Below are positions 15,435 through 24,282 of a stretch of DNA of 64,000 bases, one piece after another. Numbering within the stretch: the stretch's first letter is position 1; each line of letters begins with the position of its first letter. The notes under the pieces were generated by a model. It was not told the origin of the DNA and made no database searches. It was given only the letters and a program-made list of their open reading frames with translations. The stretch lies in assembly GCA_040751985.1 (NCBI GenBank), contig JBFMFU010000003.1, positions 9,140 through 73,139 on the forward strand. The letters run 5' to 3'. The stretch is from Desulfoferula sp040751985 (lineage in GTDB: Bacteria; Desulfobacterota; Desulfarculia; Desulfarculales; Desulfarculaceae). The translations under genes were made by a program, and so were the position numbers.

Positions 15435-16628
15435 ATGTTCAAGAAAGCCTTCATCCCCTACAAGGGCTACTGGTCTTCGCCCTTTTCCCGCTGGCAGATG
15501 TCCTTCCAGAACCAGCACCCGGTCAAGCTGGCCGCCTCCACGGCCCAGAAGTTCCTGGGCCTGCGCGGCATCAGCCCCCAGAGCTTCGACGGCTGCACCC
15601 TGGGCATGACCATCGGCATGCCCTCCTGGTTCTACGCCAACCCCTGGTTCTGCGCCCTGCTGGGCAACCCCAAGATCAGCGGCCCCACGGTCAGCCAGGC
15701 CTGCGCCACCAGCGCCACGGCCATCTACACCGCCGCCGCCGGCGTGGAGTGCGGGGCCTTTCAGTGCAACCTGGTGGCCACCACCGACCGCTGCAGCAAC
15801 GGACCCCACACCATCTGGCCCAACCCCCTGGGGCCGGGCGGCGAGGTGCTCAGCGAGAACTGGCTCATGGACAACTTCAACCACGACCCCTACGGCGGCC
15901 AGCCCATGTTCATGACCGCCGAGCTGGTGGGCAAGGACGCCGGCGGGGTGAGCAAACAGGAGTCCGACGCCCTGGCCGTGCGGCGCTATGAGCAGTACCT
16001 GATGTCCACGGCCAACGACCGCGAGTTCCAGAAGGGATACATGATCCCGGTGGACATCCAGGTCAGCAAGAAGAAGACCGTCACCGTGGAGACCGACGAG
16101 GGCATCAGCCCCTGCACCGCCGAGGGCCTGGCCGCCCTGAAGGCCCTGGTGCCGGACGGCGCCCTGAGCTTCGGCTCCCAGACCCACCCGGCCGACGGCA
16201 ACGCGGGCCTGATCCTGGCCACGGCGGAGCGGGCCAAGGAGCTGAGCGCGGACCAGAAGGTGACCATCCAGCTCCTCTCCTACGGCTACGCCCGGGCCGA
16301 GAAGGCGCGCATGGCCGCGGCCGTGACGCCCTCGGCCCAGATGGCTCTGAACCAGGCCGGCATCAAGGTCAAGGACCTGGCCGCGGTCAAGACCCACAAC
16401 CCCTTCACCATCAACGACATCGTCATGGGCCGCCTGATGCAGATACCGCCTGAGATATTCAACAACTACGGCTCCTCCCTGATCTTCGGCCACCCCCAAG
16501 GCCCCACCGGCGCCCGCTGCGTGGTGGAGCTGATCGAGGAACTGGTCAAGATCGGCGGCGGCTACGGCCTGTTTGCCGGCTGCGCGGCCGGCGACACCGC
16601 TGCGGCATTGGTGGTCAAGGTCTCCTAG
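15435..16628 (+). CDS. Thiolase-family acyl-CoA acyltransferase
   Basis: 397 residues with all three thiolase active-site blocks: nucleophile Cys90 in SQACATSATA, His in FGHPQGPTGAR and the C-terminal Cys in AGCAAGDTAAA. It cleaves 3-ketoacyl-CoA with CoA, or condenses in reverse. The N-terminus (FKKAFIPYKGYWSSPFSRWQ) is unlike housekeeping FadA/AtoB, which suggests a specialised thiolase. It is 57 bases after the CoA ligase and is the last gene before the terminator at 16649. Confidence 0.9.
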   Translation: MFKKAFIPYKGYWSSPFSRWQMSFQNQHPVKLAASTAQKFLGLRGISPQSFDGCTLGMTIGMPSWFYANPWFCALLGNPKISGPTVSQACATSATAIYTAAAGVECGAFQCNLVATTDRCSNGPHTIWPNPLGPGGEVLSENWLMDNFNHDPYGGQPMFMTAELVGKDAGGVSKQESDALAVRRYEQYLMSTANDREFQKGYMIPVDIQVSKKKTVTVETDEGISPCTAEGLAALKALVPDGALSFGSQTHPADGNAGLILATAERAKELSADQKVTIQLLSYGYARAEKARMAAAVTPSAQMALNQAGIKVKDLAAVKTHNPFTINDIVMGRLMQIPPEIFNNYGSSLIFGHPQGPTGARCVVELIEELVKIGGGYGLFAGCAAGDTAAALVVKVS

Positions 16629-16648
16629 CCCCACGCCCCGCCAACTCC

Positions 16649-16682
16649 GCGCCGGCCGGCCTCCCGGCCGGCGCCTTGTTTT
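16649..16682 (+). terminator. Intrinsic terminator of the dehydratase-thiolase operon
   Basis: Perfect 11-bp stem GCGCCGGCCGG/CCGGCCGGCGC with a 4-base loop, followed by CTTGTTTT, 20 bases after the thiolase stop. Confidence 0.75.
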
Positions 16683-16765
16683 GGCCGGGGATATTGGTTG
16701 CCAGGGCCGGCGGCTTGGGGCAAGCTGGGAATGAAAGCCGCTATCATACAACCCGGAGGTATGCG

Positions 16766-17245
16766 ATGAAGGCCAGCGAGGTTCCCCTGTTGGTGCGCCG
16801 GGAGATCGAGGCCGCGGTGCTGAACCAGGTCTACCAGACCCTCAAGGAGCAGCTGGGCCAGGACCAGGCCCTGTCTCTAATGGGCCAGGCCGTGGAGTCG
16901 GCCGCCGAGCAGGCGGGCAAGGCTTTTGCGGCCGAGACGCCGGGCGGCCGGCCCAATATGGCGCACTTCGCCAGCATCTGGCAGAAGCTGGCCGCGACGC
17001 CGGGCTCGCTGGAGATCAAGGACGCCAGGCAGGAGGCCGGCGGCATGACGCTCACCGTGACCCGCTGCGGCTACCTGGAGCTGTACCGCAAGATGGGCCT
17101 GCCCGATGAGCTGGGCCCGGTGCTCTCCTGCGCGCGGGACTTCGCCTTTGCCCAGGGCTACTCGCCGCACCTGAGCCTGGAGCGGCCCACCTCCATCGGC
17201 CAGGGCCAGGACTGCTGCCGCTTCAACTACACCTGGCGCGAGTAG
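16766..17245 (+). CDS. L-2-amino-thiazoline-4-carboxylate hydrolase-family protein
   Basis: 159 residues, resembling the ATC-hydrolase family: a helical N-terminus, then VTRCGYLELYRKMGLPDELGPVLSC, in which the Arg-Cys and downstream Cys-Asp pattern is conserved, and a final FNYTWRE. Many members, often found beside anaerobic catabolic genes, have no tested activity. The ATG at 16766 is chosen for GGAGG 6 bases upstream. It is 28 bp from the following Fe-S gene, so the pair is probably co-transcribed. A regulatory or binding role is as likely as hydrolase activity. Confidence 0.6.
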   Translation: MKASEVPLLVRREIEAAVLNQVYQTLKEQLGQDQALSLMGQAVESAAEQAGKAFAAETPGGRPNMAHFASIWQKLAATPGSLEIKDARQEAGGMTLTVTRCGYLELYRKMGLPDELGPVLSCARDFAFAQGYSPHLSLERPTSIGQGQDCCRFNYTWRE

Positions 17246-17273
17246 GCCGGGCGCGGAGCGAGGGGAGGGGCGT

Positions 17274-17801
17274 ATGCTGCTCAGCGGATACCGCAAGAGC
17301 CTGTTTCGGCCCGAGTGCAACCCCAGCTTCCAGAACCTGCACTGCATCGCGGAGCTGGACCAAGACGTGGGCCCGGCCCTGCCCTACCTCAACACGGTGC
17401 TGGGCGGCTCCCAGTACACCCTGGACCCGCCCTCGGTCACCTTCCGGGTGCACGGCCGCCTGATCACCGTGCATGCCGACCGCATCGCCATCAACGCCCT
17501 CAAGGACGCCGAGGAGGCGGACAAGATACTGGGCTGGCTGCAGCGGGAGATAAACGAGGCCTGGCAGCGGCGCGGGGAGATCGAGCCCAGCTACCAGGCC
17601 GCGCCCCAGCCCCAGGTGTTGGAGATACTCCGGCTGCTGCCCAAGCAGGCCGGCTGCGGCCAGTGCGGCCAGCCCACCTGCCTGGCCTTCGCGGCCCTGG
17701 CCGCCCAGGGGGCCCTGGGCGCCGAGGACTGCCCGCCCCTGGACGACGAGGCCCGCGGAAAGCTGGCCGCCTACCTGGGCCGCTTCAACTTCGATTCTTA
17801 G
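17274..17801 (+). CDS. Small Fe-S protein with RnfB/AcsC-type cluster domain
   Basis: 175 residues. The C-terminal part, LPKQAGCGQCGQPTCLAFA then DCPPL, is the four-Cys 4Fe-4S motif found in RnfB, AcsC and related proteins. The N-terminal 115 residues (RPECNPSFQNLHCIAELDQDVG...) are a conserved-looking domain with two extra cysteines and no name I can assign. It is a probable electron carrier. It follows the ATC-hydrolase-like gene closely and precedes a convergent LytTR gene. Confidence 0.72.
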   Translation: MLLSGYRKSLFRPECNPSFQNLHCIAELDQDVGPALPYLNTVLGGSQYTLDPPSVTFRVHGRLITVHADRIAINALKDAEEADKILGWLQREINEAWQRRGEIEPSYQAAPQPQVLEILRLLPKQAGCGQCGQPTCLAFAALAAQGALGAEDCPPLDDEARGKLAAYLGRFNFDS

Positions 17802-17852
17802 ATTGTAGCGGGAGGAGGCCTGAGCCCGCGGCGACGCCGGGCAGAAGGCTTC

Positions 17853-18878
17853 TTATGTCAACTCTTCGCCCAGCGGCGCCCAGGCGGCGTGGCTGCGCGC
17901 CGTCTGCAGCCGCGGCTGCACCTGGCTGAGCCGGTGGCGGCTGATGGGCAGCTCCAGCCCGAATTGCCCCAGGCGCAGATAGCGGGTCCGTCCCTTTTGC
18001 CCGATGCCCCAGGCATGGTTGAGGTTGACCAGATGCGACCGGTGGATCTGCAGGAAAGAGGCCACCGGCAACCGAGGCAGGAGGTCTTTCAAGGCAAGCC
18101 TGACCAGCACGTTGCCCAGATCCTCCCCCCTGGTGAAGAAAACCCGGCAATAGTGATCTTCCACGGAGACGTGGGTTATCCGGCTAAAGGGCAGCCGCGC
18201 CGGGGTGGCGCCCAGGCCCAGCTCCAGGCGCCCCTGGGCCGGGGGCGCGGCCGCTGGTTGCGTGGCACGAGGACTCAACTCCTGCGCCGGCGCCTCTGCA
18301 ATGACCTGCGGCTTTAGTTGCCGGCCCCGGGCCAGTTGCAGGGTCAGAAACACGGCGGCGAACCAGGAGGGCAGGGCATAGAGCAGGATGGTGACCGTGT
18401 CTGGCCTGGCCTGGGGGAAGGCCAGGAAAAAGCCCATTACCTCGGGCGCATAGAAGTACACCAGACAGAGGCCCAGGGTCCTGTGCAGGGCAAAGCCCAG
18501 TAAAAACCCCCCGCCCCAGATCAGCCACTGCTTACCCACGGTCCGCCTGCGCCAGGCGCCCCATTGCCGGGGCAGGCACCGGGCCAAGGCATCCACGCCC
18601 CACAGGCACAGGGCGTAAATCAGGGCCTTGTGCAGGGAGAAAACCGTGGTGAAGGCCATCCTGTCCAGCAGAAAGACCGGGCCCCGATAAACAATCCAGG
18701 CCAGCAGCCCCTCCAGGAAAAACAGGCCGGCCAGCACCAGGTAGAACAGCAGGCGGTTGTGGCCGTCGCTGAAAACCGCTCCCAGGGGGGCGGCCAGGTA
18801 CTCCCGGACCATCCGCGGGCGGCCAGGGGCCGCTAGACTGGTGTCAGCCATGGCTCCCTCTTGACTGAGGAAGCCCAT
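17853..18878 (-). CDS. Membrane-anchored LytTR transcription regulator
   Basis: About 341 residues. The N-terminal half has roughly four hydrophobic helices (LLFYLVLAGLFFLEGLLAWIV and others, about residues 40-190). After an Ala/Pro-rich linker the C-terminus is a LytTR DNA-binding domain (FSRITHVSVEDHYCRVFF, FLQIHRSHLVNLNHAW). It is probably a one-component sensor that transmits a membrane signal to DNA. Two ATG starts, 18878 and 18851, are possible; neither has an ideal ribosome site. No response-regulator receiver domain is present. Confidence 0.82.
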   Translation of the reverse strand: MGFLSQEGAMADTSLAAPGRPRMVREYLAAPLGAVFSDGHNRLLFYLVLAGLFFLEGLLAWIVYRGPVFLLDRMAFTTVFSLHKALIYALCLWGVDALARCLPRQWGAWRRRTVGKQWLIWGGGFLLGFALHRTLGLCLVYFYAPEVMGFFLAFPQARPDTVTILLYALPSWFAAVFLTLQLARGRQLKPQVIAEAPAQELSPRATQPAAAPPAQGRLELGLGATPARLPFSRITHVSVEDHYCRVFFTRGEDLGNVLVRLALKDLLPRLPVASFLQIHRSHLVNLNHAWGIGQKGRTRYLRLGQFGLELPISRHRLSQVQPRLQTARSHAAWAPLGEELT

Positions 18879-19083
18879 CTTACCCTGGCCGCCGAGCCGA
18901 CACAATCTCCGCCTTTATTGGTTTGGGGCGGCGCCAGCCCGCCTCTTGGTGCCACTGGCGACTTTGCGGCGCCATCCGCGACAATCGCCTTGCCCGCGTT
19001 CAGGCGGCCCGGAACAATGCCCTCACGGCGGGGCAGAGGAGGCCAGCCGTGAGGAGCAAAAATCCAGCGGGAGGCGAGAAGCC

Positions 19084-19626
19084 ATGAATCTAAAGGAGAG
19101 GAAGCTGCGTCAGGCGGGGGTCTGGGTTCTGGCCGCGCTAGTGGCGATGACCTGGCTGGCCGGCTGGGCGGCCCCGGCCCCGGCCGCCCAGGAGACCGTG
19201 GTGAATGTAACGGTGGTCATGAGCGGACCCCGGCCCACGGTGCTGCCGGCCGGGGACTCCAAGGACCACTTCATCGGGGCGGGCCAGCGCATTGGCAAGG
19301 CGGTGTTCAGCGACGGCAGGGAGGCCAAGTACAGCAACGTGTTCACCTTTGACATGCAGCGCGGCAAGAGCTTCAACTCCCAGGGCTACACCAAAATGGT
19401 GTTCGCGGACGGGTCCTGGCTGTTTTTCCAGTGGAAGTCGGCCGTGGTGGGCCGGGACAAGAACGGGACCCTCGGCAAGGGCCAGGGCGTCATCCTCAAG
19501 GGGGCCGGTGCTTACCAGGGCATCAAGGGCACGGCCACCTTCAGCAACCGGCAGCTTCCCCCCAGCAAGGAGCACCCCCAGGGGGCCACCGAGGCCAAGG
19601 CCGTGCTCCGCTACACCCTGCCCTAG
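19084..19626 (+). CDS. Secreted protein of unknown function
   Basis: 180 residues. A signal peptide (about 1-35, ending APAPAAQ) is followed by a beta-rich domain with FSDGREAKYSNVFTFDMQRG, MVFADGSWLFFQWKSA and GAGAYQGIKGTATFSNRQ. The GxGxYxGIxGxxxF pattern recalls the small beta-barrel of allene-oxide-cyclase-like/dirigent-like proteins, but that is only a resemblance. GGGAGGCG precedes the ATG at 19084. It stands alone between divergent LytTR and convergent selD genes. Confidence 0.65.
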   Translation: MNLKERKLRQAGVWVLAALVAMTWLAGWAAPAPAAQETVVNVTVVMSGPRPTVLPAGDSKDHFIGAGQRIGKAVFSDGREAKYSNVFTFDMQRGKSFNSQGYTKMVFADGSWLFFQWKSAVVGRDKNGTLGKGQGVILKGAGAYQGIKGTATFSNRQLPPSKEHPQGATEAKAVLRYTLP

Positions 19627-19647
19627 CGGCCGGGGCCGGGCGCGGCC

Positions 19648-20691
19648 CTAAAACTGCACGGTGACCTGGCCGGGGTGCTCGGCCACGCTTCGGCCGATGA
19701 CCGCGCCGGCCACGCCGCGCTCGCGCAGCATGGCCAGGGCCGGCTCCACGTCCGCGGGCGCCAGGCCCATGAGCATGCCACCCGAGGTCTGGGCGTCGGC
19801 CAAGAGGTCCAGCAGCACCGGGTCCGCCGGGCCGTGCAGGATCAGGCTCTTCTCGCAAAAGGCGCGGTTGGCGTGGCTGCCCATCGGCACCAGGCCCAGG
19901 GAGGCCATCTCTTGGGCCTGGGGCAGGATGGGCACCGCCGCGGCCTGGATGACCAGGCCCAGGCCCGAGGCCTTGGCCATCTCCTGGGCGTGGCCCAGCA
20001 GGCCGAAGCCGGTGATGTCCGTGGCCCCGCGCACGCCCAGGGCGGCCATCACCTCGGCGGCCGGGGCGTTCAACGCGGTCATCACGGCCACGGACTCGGC
20101 CACGGCCTGGGGCGAGGCCAGCCCGGCCTTGAGCGCCGTGGCGATGACGCCGGTGCCCAGGGGCTTGGTGAGCACCAGCGCCTGGCCCGGCTGCAGCCCC
20201 GCGTTGGTCACCAGCTTGTCCGGATGCACCACGCCGGTGACCGACAGGCCGTACTTTAGCTCCGGGTCCTCCACCGAGTGGCCGCCGGCCAGCACCGCGC
20301 CGGCCTGGTGCACCTTGTCCAGGCCGCCGCGCAGGATGTCGCGGAACACCTCCCGGGGCAGGTCCTTGATTGGGAAGCAGCAGATGTTCAGGGCGGTCAG
20401 GGGCCGGCCGCCCATGGCGTAGACATCGCTGAGGGCGTTGGCGGCGGCGATCTGGCCGAAGAGGTAGGGGTCGTTGACGATGGGGGTGAAGAAGTCCACG
20501 GTCAGGATCAGGGCGATATCGTCGGTGAGACGATAGACCCCGGCGTCGTCGGCGGTGTTCAGCCCCACCAACAGGTTGGGGTGCTGCTCCACGGGCAGCC
20601 CCTCCAGGATTCCGGCCAGGTCGCCCGGACCTATCTTGGCCGCTCAACCGGCGGCGCGGGCCTTTTCGGCCAGCTTCACTTGCTCGGCCAC
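19648..20691 (-). CDS. selD: Selenophosphate synthetase, selenoprotein (in-frame UGA)
   Basis: 347 residues when the UGA at 20646-20644 is read as selenocysteine. It makes selenophosphate from selenide and ATP. The N-terminus reads ARAAG-Sec-AAKIGPGDL, with Sec16 at the family's catalytic Cys/Sec position and the catalytic Lys three residues on; NTADDAGVYRL follows. A start after the UGA would delete the active site. GTG at 20691 has AAAGGAG 6 bases upstream. A hairpin directly after the UGA can serve as SECIS. It is the last gene of a cluster with a LysR regulator and a HAD phosphatase. Confidence 0.92.
20614..20646 (-). promoter_or_regulatory. Bacterial SECIS-like hairpin at the selD UGA
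   Basis: Directly 3' of the UGA: GGCC (20641-20638), unpaired AAGAT, AGGTC (20632-20628), loop CGGGC, GACCT (20622-20618), overlapping GGCC (20617-20614). Position and size fit bacterial SelB-recognised SECIS elements, which lie within the coding sequence. Confidence 0.6.
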
Positions 20692-20707
20692 GCTCTACTC
20701 CTTTAGC

Positions 20708-21178
20708 TCAACGCCTCAAAGTGGCCCGCAGGCGGTCGGGGTGGAGCAAGAGCTCCAACGCCTCCCGCGGGCCGGGAACCACCACGTCGGCGGCCATGAG
20801 CGCCTGGGCACAGGCGCCCTCGGACCCCAGCACCGCGATGCCCAGGGCCGCCGCCCCCAGCATCAGGGCGTCGTTGGCCCCGTTGCCCAGGGCCGCCACC
20901 GAATCGGCGCCCAGCTCCTCTACGATGGCCAGCTTCTGGCCGGCCTCGTCGCCGGGGCGGATCAGGGCCAGGCGCACCTTTGGGCCCAGCAGGCCGGCGG
21001 CGGTGCCGAAGGTGTCGGCGGTGACCAGGTGGCAGGCCAGGCGGCCGCTGAGATCGGCCACTGCCTCGGCCACCCCAGGCAGCATGGCGCCGTCCAGGGC
21101 CAGGGTGCCGTTGAGGTCCAGCACCAGGTGCTCCAGGGTCAGACTGCGCCAGCCGGGGACCTGCAGGGCCAGGGCCAA
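20708..21178 (-). CDS. HAD-family phosphatase, soluble P-type-ATPase-like
   Basis: 156 residues from TTG at 21178 (GGAG 8 bases upstream; it overlaps the LysR stop region). HAD motifs: DLNGTLALDG near residue 20, with the nucleophile Asp in the DxNGT form typical of soluble P-type-ATPase-like phosphatases, the motif II Thr in HLVTADTFG, and ALGNGANDALML as motif III/IV. The substrate is unknown. Its place between a selenium-type LysR gene and selD suggests a role in selenium or selenophosphate metabolism, which is inference. Confidence 0.8.
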   Translation of the reverse strand: MALALQVPGWRSLTLEHLVLDLNGTLALDGAMLPGVAEAVADLSGRLACHLVTADTFGTAAGLLGPKVRLALIRPGDEAGQKLAIVEELGADSVAALGNGANDALMLGAAALGIAVLGSEGACAQALMAADVVVPGPREALELLLHPDRLRATLRR

Positions 21179-21180
21179 GC

Positions 21181-22086
21181 CTAGCTCTCCTGCCCCACGG
21201 CGTCCAGGCCGGCCATGCACAGGGCGATGAAGGCCTGGGCCGAGGGCGAATGGGTGCGCTTTTTGCGGGTCACCAGATAGAAGCGGCGGCGCAGGTCCAG
21301 GCCCGCCACGGCCACCTCCGTGAGCCGGCCGGCGGCCAGCTCCTCCACGATCGCCCGCCGGCTGACGAAGCCCAGGCCCACCTGCGAGCGCACCGCCTGC
21401 ACCACGGCCATGGTGGAGCCCATCTCCGCGGCCACGTTCAGGTCGCTCACCTCCAGCCCGGCCTTTTTGAGGGCCTTGGTCAGGAACATGCGGGTGCCGC
21501 TGCCCGGCTCGCGGAAGACCAGGGGCACCGTGCCCAGGTCCTTGGCCTTGAGGCTGTCGCCGTAGGGGTGCCCCGGCCAGGCGGCCAGGCAGACATAGTC
21601 GTCCATCAGGGGGGTGAAGGAGAGCCGCTCCTCCTCCATGGTGGCTCCCACCAGGCCGGCCTCCAGCTCCCCGGAGAGCACCTGCTCCACGATCTGGCGG
21701 GTGTCGCCGATCTTCAGGGTCACCTTGACCTCTGGGTGCAGCAGGCGGAAGCGGCCGATGAAGGCGGGCAGGATCCATTGGCCGGGGATGGTGGAGCCGC
21801 CCACCACCAGCTCTCCGCGCAGCCGGCCCAGGAAGGCGTCCATGGCCCGCTGGGCCTCCTGCACCAGGGCCAGGATGCGCTGGGCGTACTCGTAGAGCAG
21901 GTCCGCGGAGCGGGTGGGCAGTATCTCCCGCCCCAGGCGGTCGAACAGCCGCACCCCCAGCTCCTCTTCCAGGCTCTTGATGTGGCCGCTCACCGTGGGC
22001 TGGCTGAGGTACACCTCCTCGGCCGCCCGCGAAAAAGACCGGCATTCAAACACCTTGGCGAACACCTCCAAGCGCCGCAGGTCCAT
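21181..22086 (-). CDS. LysR-family regulator, selenium-metabolism type
   Basis: 301 residues. N-terminal winged helix (MDLRRLEVFAKVFECRSFSRAAEEVYLSQPTVSGHI...), then a LysR substrate-binding domain with GDTRQIVEQVLSGELEAGLVG. LysR proteins of this type are recurrently found beside selD, and here the downstream HAD and selD genes are on the same strand within 20 bases of one another. It likely controls this cluster in response to a selenium-related signal. Upstream, on the minus strand, are AT-rich palindromic stretches (TATCGATA) suited to autoregulation. Confidence 0.85.
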   Translation of the reverse strand: MDLRRLEVFAKVFECRSFSRAAEEVYLSQPTVSGHIKSLEEELGVRLFDRLGREILPTRSADLLYEYAQRILALVQEAQRAMDAFLGRLRGELVVGGSTIPGQWILPAFIGRFRLLHPEVKVTLKIGDTRQIVEQVLSGELEAGLVGATMEEERLSFTPLMDDYVCLAAWPGHPYGDSLKAKDLGTVPLVFREPGSGTRMFLTKALKKAGLEVSDLNVAAEMGSTMAVVQAVRSQVGLGFVSRRAIVEELAAGRLTEVAVAGLDLRRRFYLVTRKKRTHSPSAQAFIALCMAGLDAVGQES

Positions 22087-22176
22087 GCTTTTGCCCCCAA
22101 ACGTATCGATATTAGCTTTTGATACCTATCAGATTTACCAAGGATACCAGGGGCAGGGCCGATCGGTCAAGCCGGC

Positions 22177-23847
22177 TCAGAAGCGGCCGCCGCCGGAGCG
22201 GAAGATGGACCACACCAGCCACAGGCCGATGACGGCGCTGATGATGTAGCCCAGCACGCCTAGGGCGGGCAGGCCGAAGAGCTTGGGCTCCACGCCGGTG
22301 GTGATGATCATGGAGCTGCCCACGATCAAGGCGGCCAGGATCAACCCCACCGTGACCCGGGAGGAGCCCTCCTGCACGGCCCGGGTCAGGGGCTTGAGGC
22401 CCTTGATCTCCAGGGCCAGGCCCAGCTCGCCCCGCTCCAACTGGCGCAGCACCGTCTCCAAGCGCCGGGGCAGGTCCTGCAGGAAGTGCAGGCCGTCGGT
22501 GATGTGGGTGAAGACCCTTCGCGCCACCACGTCCGGCCGCCAGCGCTCCAGGTACAGCCGCCAGACATAGGGTCGCGCCGACTCCACCGGCCGGTATTCC
22601 GGGTCCAGGGCGTGGGCCACGCCCTCCATCTCCAAGAGGGCCTTGTCGGCCAGGGCGTACTGCAAGGGCACCCGCAGGTGATGCTGGCGCATGATCTCCA
22701 TCATCTCCAGGATGATCCGGGAGGTGTCCGGCGGGCCCTGGCTGGTGGCGCGCACCACCTCCAGCAGGTGGCCCACGTCCTGCTCCAGGGCCGGGTCGCC
22801 GCCGCCGCGGGCGGTGACCCCCATGTCGGCCCAGGCCTGCACGATCTGCTGGGGGTTGTTCTGCAGGATGGCCATCAAAAGGTCGCAGAGCTGGTAGCGG
22901 TCCTGGTCGTTCAGGCGGCCCACCAGGCCCCAGTCCAGCATGGCCAGGCGGGGCTGGCCGGCCTCATCCTGGGTCACCATCAGGTTGCCGGGGTGGGGGT
23001 CGCCGTGGAAGAAGCCCTTGAGCAGCACCTGCTCCATCATGGCCCGCACCAGGTCCTGGCCCAGGCGCTTGTTTTCGGCCGGGCTCAGGGCGGCCTCGGC
23101 CAGGCGCTGGCCGCGCACCAGCTCCATGGTGAGTAGGGCCGGCCGGCACAGGTCCAGGTGGGGGGCCGGCACCAGCACCCGGCTGTCGCTGGGTAGCTGG
23201 GCCCGGGCCACCAGCATGTGGCGGGCCTCCAGGGCGAAGTCCAGCTCCTGGTGCAGGGAGCGGTGCATCTCCTGCACCAGGGCCGGCAGGTCGTAGGGCT
23301 TGACCGCCTCCACCTCCTTGTCCAGGGCCCGGGCCAAGACGGCCAGTAGCTCCATGTCCGCCTCGATGGTGCGCACGATGCCCGGCTTGCGCACCTTCAC
23401 CGCCACCTCGCGGCCGTCGTCGGCGCGCACCCCCCGGTGCACCTGGGCCAGGGAGGCGCTGGCCAGGCACTTGTGGTCGAACTGGCGGAAGCTCTTGTCC
23501 AGGAGGCCTTCCAGGGCCCGCTCCACCTGCTCCTTGATCTGGGCGAAGTCCAGGGGCGTGACCTGGTCCTGCAGCTTCCTCAGCTCCAGGAGCATCTCCT
23601 TGGGCAGCAGGTCCGGGCGCTGGGACAGGAGTTGGCCCAGCTTGACGAAGGTGGGGCCCATCTCCTCGGCCACCATGCGCAGGCGGGCGTAGACGTTGTA
23701 GCGCCGGGCCAGCTTTTCCCCGCCGGCGGGCGGGACGGCCTTGCCCAGGGGCAGGCCCATGCGCTCCACCAGGTCCGCGAAGCCGTGGCGCACCAGCACC
23801 ACGGCCAGCTCGCTGAGGCGGCCGATGTTGCGGATGGCCTCCAGCAA
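22177..23847 (-). CDS. UbiB/ABC1-family atypical kinase
   Basis: 556 residues. Family motifs: KxGQ in FVKLGQLLSQRPDLLP (about 69-83), the Ala-rich loop ASASLAQVHRG (about 129), VAVKVRKPG, HGDPHPGNL (about 282) and LDWGLVG. Two transmembrane helices lie at the C-terminus (about 500-550). UbiB proteins support ubiquinone or menaquinone biosynthesis through an ATPase activity. TTG at 23847 is three bases after the stop of the phasin-like gene, with AGGAGG further upstream, so the two form an operon. Confidence 0.87.
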   Translation of the reverse strand: MLEAIRNIGRLSELAVVLVRHGFADLVERMGLPLGKAVPPAGGEKLARRYNVYARLRMVAEEMGPTFVKLGQLLSQRPDLLPKEMLLELRKLQDQVTPLDFAQIKEQVERALEGLLDKSFRQFDHKCLASASLAQVHRGVRADDGREVAVKVRKPGIVRTIEADMELLAVLARALDKEVEAVKPYDLPALVQEMHRSLHQELDFALEARHMLVARAQLPSDSRVLVPAPHLDLCRPALLTMELVRGQRLAEAALSPAENKRLGQDLVRAMMEQVLLKGFFHGDPHPGNLMVTQDEAGQPRLAMLDWGLVGRLNDQDRYQLCDLLMAILQNNPQQIVQAWADMGVTARGGGDPALEQDVGHLLEVVRATSQGPPDTSRIILEMMEIMRQHHLRVPLQYALADKALLEMEGVAHALDPEYRPVESARPYVWRLYLERWRPDVVARRVFTHITDGLHFLQDLPRRLETVLRQLERGELGLALEIKGLKPLTRAVQEGSSRVTVGLILAALIVGSSMIITTGVEPKLFGLPALGVLGYIISAVIGLWLVWSIFRSGGGRF

Positions 23848-23850
23848 CGC

Positions 23851-24183
23851 CTAGCCGGCCTCCTGGTCCGGGCCGAGGCGCTTGGCCAGGTTATCCAGGC
23901 CCAGCTCCAGCTTGGCCACCCGCCGCTCCAGGGCCTCCAAATCGCCGCGCGAGGCCAGGTTCAGCCCGGAGATGACGCTGTCCACGGTGTCGCCGGCGCG
24001 CTCGCCCAGCTCCCGGGCCTGGCGCTTGGACTCCTCCACCAGCTCCTGGGCCAGCTTCTCGGCATCCTCGGCGCTAAGCTTGCCCTGCTCCACGGACTGG
24101 TCGAAGAGCTTCAACGCTTTTTCCTTGCTCAGCACCACGGCCCCCAGGCTGGCCAAGAGCAGATTTTTGACGGTTTCCAGCAT
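23851..24183 (-). CDS. Phasin-like coiled-coil protein
   Basis: 110 residues. A short hydrophobic amphipathic start (MLETVKNLLLASLGAVVLSKE) precedes two long helices with heptad character (KLSAEDAEKLAQELVEESKRQARELGERAGD and a Leu/Glu-rich end). It matches the small phasin-like proteins often encoded next to UbiB/AarF kinases. It probably binds a lipid or membrane surface or the UbiB partner. AGGCAGGTGAAC precedes the ATG. Confidence 0.72.
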   Translation of the reverse strand: MLETVKNLLLASLGAVVLSKEKALKLFDQSVEQGKLSAEDAEKLAQELVEESKRQARELGERAGDTVDSVISGLNLASRGDLEALERRVAKLELGLDNLAKRLGPDQEAG

Positions 24184-24247
24184 GTTCACCTGCCTTTGTT
24201 TCAACAAGCCGCCCAAGCCAAGAGCCGTAACTTATCGGTGATTATCC

Positions 24248-24276
24248 TTGACGCCCGAACAAGCGGCTTATATCGT
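24248..24276 (+). promoter_or_regulatory. Candidate sigma70 promoter for a short transcript
   Basis: TTGACG at 24248-24253, 17-base spacer, TATCGT at 24271-24276. The only things in reach are the hairpin and terminator at 24286-24361 and then the GGDEF gene. Confidence 0.4.
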
Positions 24277-24282
24277 TTAAGT

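Noticed and set aside
20644..20646. UGA before the shorter selD frame read as a real stop
   Set aside because: A start after the UGA would remove the conserved active site; Sec here matches the family exactly, with a hairpin in place.
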